This document shows positions 37,701 through 46,700 of a stretch of DNA of 64,000 nt, in pieces; the first letter of the stretch is position 1; each line of letters opens with the position of its first letter. The DNA lies in contig CM055097.1 of the NCBI GenBank assembly GCA_029204225.1, positions 59,774,883-59,838,882 on the forward strand, given 5' to 3'. Made by a program: the position numbers and the translations under genes. Source of the stretch: Diphasiastrum complanatum. Taxonomy: Eukaryota > Streptophyta > Lycopodiopsida > Lycopodiales > Lycopodiaceae. The notes under the pieces were generated by a model. That model searched no databases and was not told where the DNA came from. It saw nothing but the letters and a program-made list of their open reading frames with translations.

Positions 37701-40700
37701 ATCAGATATCTTCGTCTGCAAGGTTTAAAATTTGCATGTCAGGGAGACAACTCTACCAAGAAATGAAACCAACATACCAGGAGTCAACCAACATGCTATG
37801 AAAGATTAGCTTATCACCCACAATGAGCTCGTAATGGTCGGAAGTCTCCTGGCGAGACGCGTTGGTGCTACAGAACACCAAACGCTCCAACTGACTCACT
37901 GACAACCGATTTCTTCTCCTCCTGTGAATGAGTGCCCATGTGCTCCAATTACGCTCACACACGGAGGCAGCACAGTCCTGTGGTGCGTGCATTGAAATAC
38001 TTCAGCACATTGTGGCAGAGGTGGAACTTCAACGAAACACAACAATGGAGGATAAAATGAGATGCATACCTGAGAAAGGACACGTAGTGCAAGACGCTGT
38101 ATAGATGGGTATGTGCTACCGAACATGGTCCACCAGGTAATGGGTAGCTGCCTCCTCTCTGGATCCTGAGCAGCCGGGTGGCCGAATGTGCCCATGCCGA
38201 AACGAAATGCAGCGAGCTCCTCCATGAGCCTGATAGGATCCAAACCTATGTGTGGACCCACCCTGTGAATGTACTGAAGCCAATCAGCCTCGAGCTCCCT
38301 GTCTGCAATCTGTGTCGGAGAGAGGAAGAGGGGATGCAGCATGTGTGCAACGCTGTGGATACTCCTGTGGAAGTAGTTCCACCGCGTCTCCCATATGAAC
38401 TTCAGCTCTGTCATCCTGCAGGTGAGGGGCATGTGGTTTAGGGCATTACGAAAAAACTTAACATTGACAGAAAAACAAACTAGCAAGTACTGAAAAGATA
38501 AAGGTCAATTACAACACTGTGCCGCTTAGCTGCAGGAATTGTCCAATCCGGTCCATGAGCTCATACACCAGTCCAAGTGTCGACCCCTCGCTGTCAGCCA
38601 TGCGGAGCACAATGTAGAGTGGTCGAAGCAGTCCTGACAATGTCTGTGCATCCCTCCAGAACTGGTCTCCCCTCACCGTGGAAGAAAAGTGCTCCCCATC
38701 CTCAGTGCACGGAAACGTACTGGCAACCATCTGTAGAAGCTGGGCCCTGCACCTGATCAAACGGTCGATGACCACCAAGTCGAATGCAAAGCGTGTGGGG
38801 GCTGGCTTACGGAGGTCCAGATGGCTGAACACTCGGAACATGGCAAGAACACGCCTCTTTCTGGTGACAAAAGTCACCAGGAAGAGGGCCTCCCGGACGA
38901 TGGCTCTAACCCAGGGAAGTGCTCCAATGTCCCCCATCAGAAGGTCTATGCCGTGGGCTGCACAGGGGGTATGAACAATATGAGGGAACTCGGCCTCTAG
39001 CAGTACACCCATCTGAATGCAATTCGTGGCATTGTCTGTCACCACCGTGACGACATGCTGTGGGCCTATGGCTAGGATGGAAGACCTGATGACATCAAAC
39101 ATGAACTCTGCAGATATGACTCTCTCCCCCTGCTGCAATCCACTGCCCTCAAAAACTGTGTGCCCATGCAGCTGGAGACCAGTATGTTGAGGATCGGCCT
39201 CCTCCTGACATCAGTCCAGCCATCGGACATGATGCTGCAACCGTAAGTGGCCCAGTGCCGACGTAGAGGCTCCATCTCTCTAGACAAGGACTCAACCCTA
39301 TCCCTCAGCATGTGTGTGCGGACAACCTCTGAACTAGGGACTCTCCAGCTAGGGCTGACAGACTGTGCAAGGCCGAAGGCCCTTTTGAAGGGCTCAGAGT
39401 CGTTGATGGCAAAGGGCAGGTTCAGCTCGTAAATCAAACTGGCCATGGCCTGTGTGGCCTCTCTGTCCATGTGCGGCTGATGCGCGCCGCGAATGGTCTG
39501 CTGCACAAGGGCTCTCCCTGGTGGGCGACGGGTGGTGGACCTCCAGCACGGTGCACCAACCGTGACGGGAATGGACGATGACGCGATGGCAACTGGCGGA
39601 CGCGATGGGACGGGATCCACTGGAATCTGAGCAGATGGGGGTGCGTGAGGCAGAACTGCCTGAGGGGGATGAGGGGCAAAGGGACCGGAGGAGGATGCAC
39701 TCCCTCTCCTCGTGCGTGCCAGCCAAGCAGGCAGCAACTCTGGGTCAGCCACATAAGGAGCGGTGCAAAATCGGAGAATGCCCTCCGAAATGGTGTTCTC
39801 CCCTGCCACGAGCCGCGGCCCGTAGGTGTCCAGTAGTCGCTGCCTGTCGGGGACGGTCATGTTGCCACAAGGGGCAGCATTCAAGGTGGCACCATTTTTG
39901 GCGCATGCACCGAGCAGATGGCCTTTAAGGCGAGTGAGGGATGCAGCAAACTCGACGAGACAGTATCGGCAGCGCACGATCTTCTGACCGGTCTTGTTGG
40001 CCTTGTCGGCAACCCGCTTGACAATGTCTACCTCGTCCCACAGACCGGAAAGGTCGGATTGCACCATTGCGATGGAGAAAACTAGGGACAAAACGTTGGA
40101 AAAAAATTAGCAGGGTACACTGTGTGAGAGACGCTGAAAATGGGCGAAGGCAGGGCGAAGCAAGTCAGATGCAAGGCAGGGCAATGCGTGGGCGAAGGGC
40201 GACGCAAGAAATCGAAGGCAAGCAGGCGGGAACAGTAGCGATGGCAGGGCGGAGGAGGGCGCAAAAAAATTTCTGATGAAATGCGAGGGGGGCGGGTAGT
40301 TTAGGTTAAAAAAAATTAAAAAAAATATCAAATAATAAATATTATAATATATTATGGTACCGCGGTACCAACATGGTACGTGGTACCAGTACGGTCCCGC
40401 GGTACCGCGGGGCCTATGGTCCGGAGACTGTTTTTACAAGGGCAACATTCATTGTGCAGGGGCAACACTTTTTTTAGGGTAGTGCATTTTTTCAAGACTG
40501 AAAACGTTCCTAACTTGATGTTTTTAGGCCAGCTTCCCAATAGTAAATTGTTGCCTAGGAAGGGGTCAACCAGGAAAAATTTGCAACCAAGGATCTGTTT
40601 GGTGCAAAAATTCGATTTTTGAGCAATTTTTGAGCTATTGGAGCTGCTGAGTCATAAATCCTTGGTTGGTTGCTAGTTGAACCCGAGGGATCCCTATAGG

Positions 40701-43700
40701 AGGGCGAGCTAGTGTGGAGGTGCCTTCAGAAAATTTTTAGACCGAATTGCGAGAAGTTCAAATAGGAGCTGTCTTTTTTACTATTTTGGAGCCGAAAGTC
40801 TGGAACGTTAAAGCAGCCCTAGTATTTTCAGATTTTTAAAGGCTAGATGTTCTATTGTGTTCAAAGTTGCCCAACAAAAAACCAAGGGAACACTCTACCT
40901 TTTTTTTATTTCTAGAATTAGATTGTTATTATTACCAATTTTACCACTTTTGAGTCGAAAAGAGAGCGTAAATATTAGATAGAGTGAAAAAGAGAGTGTA
41001 GGTATTATTTAGAGAGAAAAGTGAGGTGGTTGTTCTGAGAGAACATTTAAGGCTTAAACAAAACTCTAACCACCAATTTCATATTAAATTTGTAACTTTT
41101 TTTGGTTGCTATAGTTCTTCGATTCTTTTTTTCATTTTGAGAGTTGCGTTTGTAATTTGTTACGTTGCAATGGATTCTGCTGAAGAGCAAGTTCCCATCC
41201 CAACTTCGCCAATCACATCCATTGCGTCGAGTCCACAACATGAACCTCAATTTGCTATGCATGCTAAAGATGATATTGATATTGATATTGGGAGATTGAA
41301 ATATCTATGCCTAACACTTGCATCTTCTTGTAGGATTTGTGAGTAAGGGCATCACTCATCATGCTACTATTAGGCGGCTTACATGTTGAAGTCATTTGGC
41401 ATTTCCTTGGGCAAATTTTTGAGGCAACTCATTTATAATTCAGAGGTCTAGACTTGGGACTATCACACAGCCTTAGGTTCACTTTGGGACGTCTCAAAGT
41501 ATCTGTGCACCAACTACATGTGGAGACATGCCGTTTTCATAAGACTCCTAGGAAAGACAAGATTTGCCAGATGCGTATTGTGGGTGAAGTGGAGATAGAG
41601 GAGCAGTTCATCTTTCGTCGGTTTTCTATATATACAAGATCAAAGTGAGATACCAATGTCTCTTTGTGAACTCCTAGGGAAGGTTCTTTATTGGATTTAG
41701 ATCCACAAGGCGTATACTTTATTTGCATGCAAATATGTTAGATCCCAGTCTTGGCTCTTATGTGACCTGGGCATGACCGGTTACCAGAGGGCTTGAGGCC
41801 AAGTATTGGCGAAGGCTGATAATCGAAGTGGACATCTGGCCCAAGCTGGGACATGTGCGTCACAAGAAGTGACGTAGTGTGACCACCTGACAAGCTGTTA
41901 GAGAAGCGATGATTTGTGATCATTGGGAACTTGGGATCGTAGATGTCAATGACGAGATGCTAGCCGACAAGCAGTCAGGGTGAAAACTGGGCCATAGGTC
42001 CGTGTCGGGGCATGGAGGTAGTACTCTATGAGAGCACTCAGTATCACAGGTCACATGTGACATGCATGTTAGGTGGACTAATCACCCACAGTTGGATGCC
42101 ATGTCCCAGGTGACAAGAATAGTACGTAGAAGGACTCATAGAGGGGGTGCCTATGGTTGGTTCAAAACCTTTCTTTGCAAGTCAATTTGAGACTATCAAA
42201 ACAATGGAAAATAGTCACATGAGCATTGGTTATGCATATGTGCAAGTGTATCGAACTCAAAAAGAGTGACATGCAAGAAGAATGGAGTTGAGATTAGGTT
42301 CATGCAATGGTTTTGGCAAGGATTATGAAGACCTAGATTGATAGTGGGCTGAGTGTATGAGTGAGGGGGCTGATCTTATGGGAATTAGATGCTGGAAAAT
42401 GAGTTGTAGAGTCCCAAGTGTGGGTGAAAGAGAAAGAGAAATAATGGTGTGGGAGAAAGGAAAGGAGTGAGAAATTATGAGTGGTGGTAAAGAGAGAAAG
42501 AGACAAAGAGTGAGAGAGTAGGGCACATTTTCCTAGGTGCTCAAGAGTTTCCAAGCCATGTGGCAAGGTAGGTCAATTATCTATGACATATGGAAAAAGT
42601 AGTTGGCTTAACATATGATATTAGCCACTTTCAAATTGGATTTTCTTTGTCACAACTTGGGAATTCACCCCAAGTGCAATCTTTCTAAGGGAGAGGTCTA
42701 GTATATGTCCATCTTATTTGCATAATAGCCCCCTTATTTTCTAGGGGTTGCCCATCACCAATCATGGCGGAGAGAAAAGAGGTGATCGGACCCTTGGCCC
42801 ATCCCCAATTCTTTATAGACTGCTTCTTAACGTACCATTCCTAAACGGAGCAAACTTTCAATTTCTTGTTCTTATTCTTTAGGCAATTTCTCAAGGACCT
42901 GCACATACCCTTACTTGAAGAAAGGTCAGATGCCAAAACATACCATTTTGAAATGGTTTATCATTGTGCTTTTTTCGGTTCTTAAGTCCTCAAATTCTAC
43001 CTATAGAACATGCGCATCTTCACCAAATTGTTAGCAATTTCAAATGAATCTTTTGGCTACAAGTACTAATGCCTGCACATGCCTTAACCATTAGAGTAAT
43101 AGATTTGTACAATATTCAAATATTCTTTGAATATGGTCATAACTATTTCATTTTAATGAGCACTTTAGATATTCAATAAAAGAAATTTCATTTCATACAA
43201 GTCTATGGGAATGAAAGAAGGGGTAGCCTTTATTTCTTGGGCATTAAGCTAATACCATTTACACTCTTTCACGATCGTCTAGTCATATGAGGATGCCTGT
43301 TGTGTAGCTCTAAAGATACAAGATATGTTTTACATGCAGAGGGATGAATGTCATACTGTTCACTTCAGTATGTGGGATTCTTAGCTTCCCATTACCTTCT
43401 TTTTCTCTAGATGTCGTCCTCCAGTAGATACAGAAAGTCAAACCATAAAGCAATCATTCCTTTTAGACGTTGAGACCGAAGACAATGTCATTAGCAGTAG
43501 CAAAGGCCCAAAACTTCATGCGTTCTACATCATACTACACGGACACATACTCACACACATCTTCTATAACATAGCATCATCATCATCCCCACTGTCATCA
43601 AATATATGTTTCATGGTACCACTTGGTGACTACCTTGCAGGTAGTTACTTTTCATACAGACTTGTTTCATCGGAGCTCTCCTTTATGAGCTCCTTAGTAA

Positions 43701-46700
43701 TTTTTGGTTGGTTACAAATGATCATCTACACATTCAATTATATCTATCTCAAAACAAGTTCTTACAATTTTCGATTGGAGATGCTTTTACGCTCCGTAAG
43801 TTATTATCATACTTGACATGGACTCTAGTCTTACGTACCTTCTGGTACCTCAAAGATGTGGATAAATCTGTATCTCTTTCGTGCTCGATGGCTGATTAGT
43901 TAATTGATTCTGTGCTTGCTACTGAAATGAATTCGAATTCAAGTCAGCAAGGACATCAGTGATGTAGACTGAACTTTGGAAAATTTCGTGCAGGGGTGTG
44001 AAGCTTGCTTCTCGAAGGCCTGCTTTGGTTAGTGAAAGCTGCCTATATTCTCAACGAGGAAATATCCGTGCTCGTGCTTTTCATGTCGTGGATCAAAGAG
44101 GATTGACTGATCTATTTGGCGTGTTTCGAGAAAGGAAAGACTGTGACTCTAGCCTTTCCTGGTCAGGTACACAGGTAACTAACTGAAGAATCTTCATACC
44201 CTTCTATGCTAGAAAACAGCACAGCTTTGTTGGTTCTATTTGTTGCAATAGACTACAATTTCCCAATTAGAAATTTCTATGAGGACACTAAGTTGTGGAA
44301 AGAACAACCATGTTACAAACTGCTATATTGTGTTAGTCTGAAAGAGCCATAGATGAACTGCAGAATGAAGATCCAAACAGACTTTCTGCAATATTAGGAA
44401 AATGGTCCGGGGAAGCTATATTTCGAAGAACAGGAATATACGGTTCCACCATTGCCAAAGGCCAAGTGCAAGTGATTTATGAAGAGCTAGAAAATGGAAG
44501 ACTACGTCAGGTATTCTTTCTTGAGCTAGTTGCAGGAAGTTCGCTCTATAATATGTCAGAGTGTTAGATTGCTTTCTCATCTAGGAAGAATAGATCTTTG
44601 TCAATGGCATGAAAATAAAAGGCATTAGTCCTTTATGAATATCTTTAAACTGATACCTTTTTGCTAGAAAACAAAAAGGAATTTGAAATGTATAGGGAGA
44701 AAGGATGATGAATGCTTGGAGAAGCTGCTGCCTCCACCTTCACTGCAGATGTAACCTTCACAAGATGTGACTTGCAGAATGAACTTCCTCAATAATTTCT
44801 TCCGTAGATCCCGATCTTAGTAAGATGGCTCTGATACCATGATAGACTTGACGTGATTCTCAATTCGGAGTAGACTAATCTTATTAGTACTCACACAAAA
44901 CACCAAACTCAAGTGGAAGAAGAAACTTTATTGAAGAAGAGAAATTACAAGAAGCTATGCTTCATAAACAATGAACTGACTTATTATGAAGGAGGGCGCC
45001 CATCTACTCTTATAGAGACTGGCCTTGCTTTAAAGTTTAAAGCAAAAGCTATTTGCCTACTATACATTGGTAAAAAGCAATTATGCTAATTACGGTGTCT
45101 CAAAAATAGCAATCTATGCTAACTTGATCATAAGATAGTATTCTATAATATTCTACCAAAATTGATACTAATTTAGGTACCTAGTCAACCTTAGACTAAC
45201 TTATACTAAAAATAGAAATAGGCCTTTGAACTAGCTTGCAGGCTGGCCTCTACAATTAATCAATTAACTAACAACGCTTGGAGCTTGGAGAAGGGAAAAG
45301 CTGTTTTGCTTTTTGTGTTCTATCAACAAGCGTTGAGTTGTTGCTGTTGTGTTTGAGCTAAGGCTGAATTGATGAGCACATCTTCGGAATTCCAATTTCT
45401 CAAAGTAGCTGCTGAAATTTGTGAGATTTCTGCTTTTGTTTCTTTAAATTGATGTCAAAATAGCTTATGGATTGCATTTGATAGATGCTGAAATTGGTGC
45501 ATGCTCTATGTTGCTGTTGTAGAGGATTTGAATATTTGAGAATTTGGTTTCTAAGTTGTGCATGTCGAATCTACGTACTTTATCGTAATATTTTACTTTC
45601 ACAGCTATGGTGGACGATGAGTACCCTTGTTTTGTTCGCTGCAATTTGTTTAGTTTAAAAAAAAAAAACAACTTGAATGCTCCTTCTAGACACATTTAAC
45701 ATTCCCAGCTTAGATCTTCTAGTAGGCACCATGAGTATATTAGACGCTCTATTCATCGACCATATCTTTACCATACTTCACAAGGACAGTTGGGTGTCAA
45801 ACCTAGCTTTTATCAAACTCACTTCTTGGACCCCAGTCTTGCCGTAGTATCTTGATTATCGACTATCACACCGAGTGTTTCCATGAACCACGATTCATCG
45901 GTGAATGATTTTGTGATTCGTCAATGAATTGTTTGGGTCCAATTCAAATTGGACCCAGAAAAGAAAAAAGCAAAAAATGGGTCTTTGATTTTGAACGATT
46001 CTTTGTGTGCTAGTCAATGGTCATCAATGGTTGTTTGATTTTGCTTTTCAATGTTTTGATTTGTATTTGAATATTTACCTAGTGTACTGTGTGATGGATG
46101 TTTGATGATGGATCATGGACAAAGCATAAATTACAATGTTACGTGAAGTTCGAATTGTGCCCATTCGACATTGTATATGCATTTGTGATTCTATGAGCAC
46201 TAATTTGGTTTCAGGCTTAAGCTTTCTACGAGCAACAAGAAATGTATGTATTCAATAGCAATTTAATATTTGTAAGAATTGAGAAACATTGTAGACATCA
46301 TACATATCACATTAGATAATTTTTTAGCATGATATCTAAAAAAATTTGTAATATTTTTTCTCGTTGACTCTTTCGGGATGGACCCGGTTCTGAACCATGA
46401 TTGATCCCGATTCATCTGATTCTGAAAAGGTCAATTCTGAACTGGGTGGAAACACTGGTCCCTCGGCTGAGAACACATATACATTACTTGGTGTACATGG
46501 CCATTGCGCCTTACTGTATTTATCTAGAGTTGTTACTCTCTTTTTATATTAGCTTTAACCTTTATGTATTTCTGCTTCTGCTGTTTGGAAACATTCATAT
46601 GCTCTTATTTTTCTCTCTCTGTTCATATATATACCTTGTTGGAGATGACTGTGGTGAGTCATGCCCTACTCTTTTCCTGATTCCGGTCATAACATGATCT

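Larger units (their letters stand above)
28419..40418 (-). mobile_element. hAT transposon (BED/DUF659 type), 12.0 kb including a nested chromovirus
   Basis: Perfect 8-bp target duplications GTCCGGAG lie at 28411-28418 and 40419-40426. Terminal repeats read CATAGTACCTCGTGGTACCG on the left and CATAGGCCCCGCGGTACCGC as the complement of the right end. Both ends carry clustered GGTACC palindromes. Without the 6,167-bp chromovirus and its duplicated 5 bp the element is about 5.83 kb. It encodes a - strand transposase (40067-36098) and a + strand 121-codon ORF (35223-35588) that converge. It lies within intron 2 of gene 1, inside an older retrotransposon leader. Confidence 0.93.

Noticed and set aside
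36915-37766. Plus-strand Pro/Ser/Cys-rich frames opposite the hAT transposase tail
   Set aside because: Antisense shadows of the VGAQDD and proline-rich tail; no start context or homology.
45865-46466. A target-site duplication for the 586-bp hAT-like element
   Set aside because: The flanking octamers ATCACACC and GTCCCTCG match at only about half the positions.
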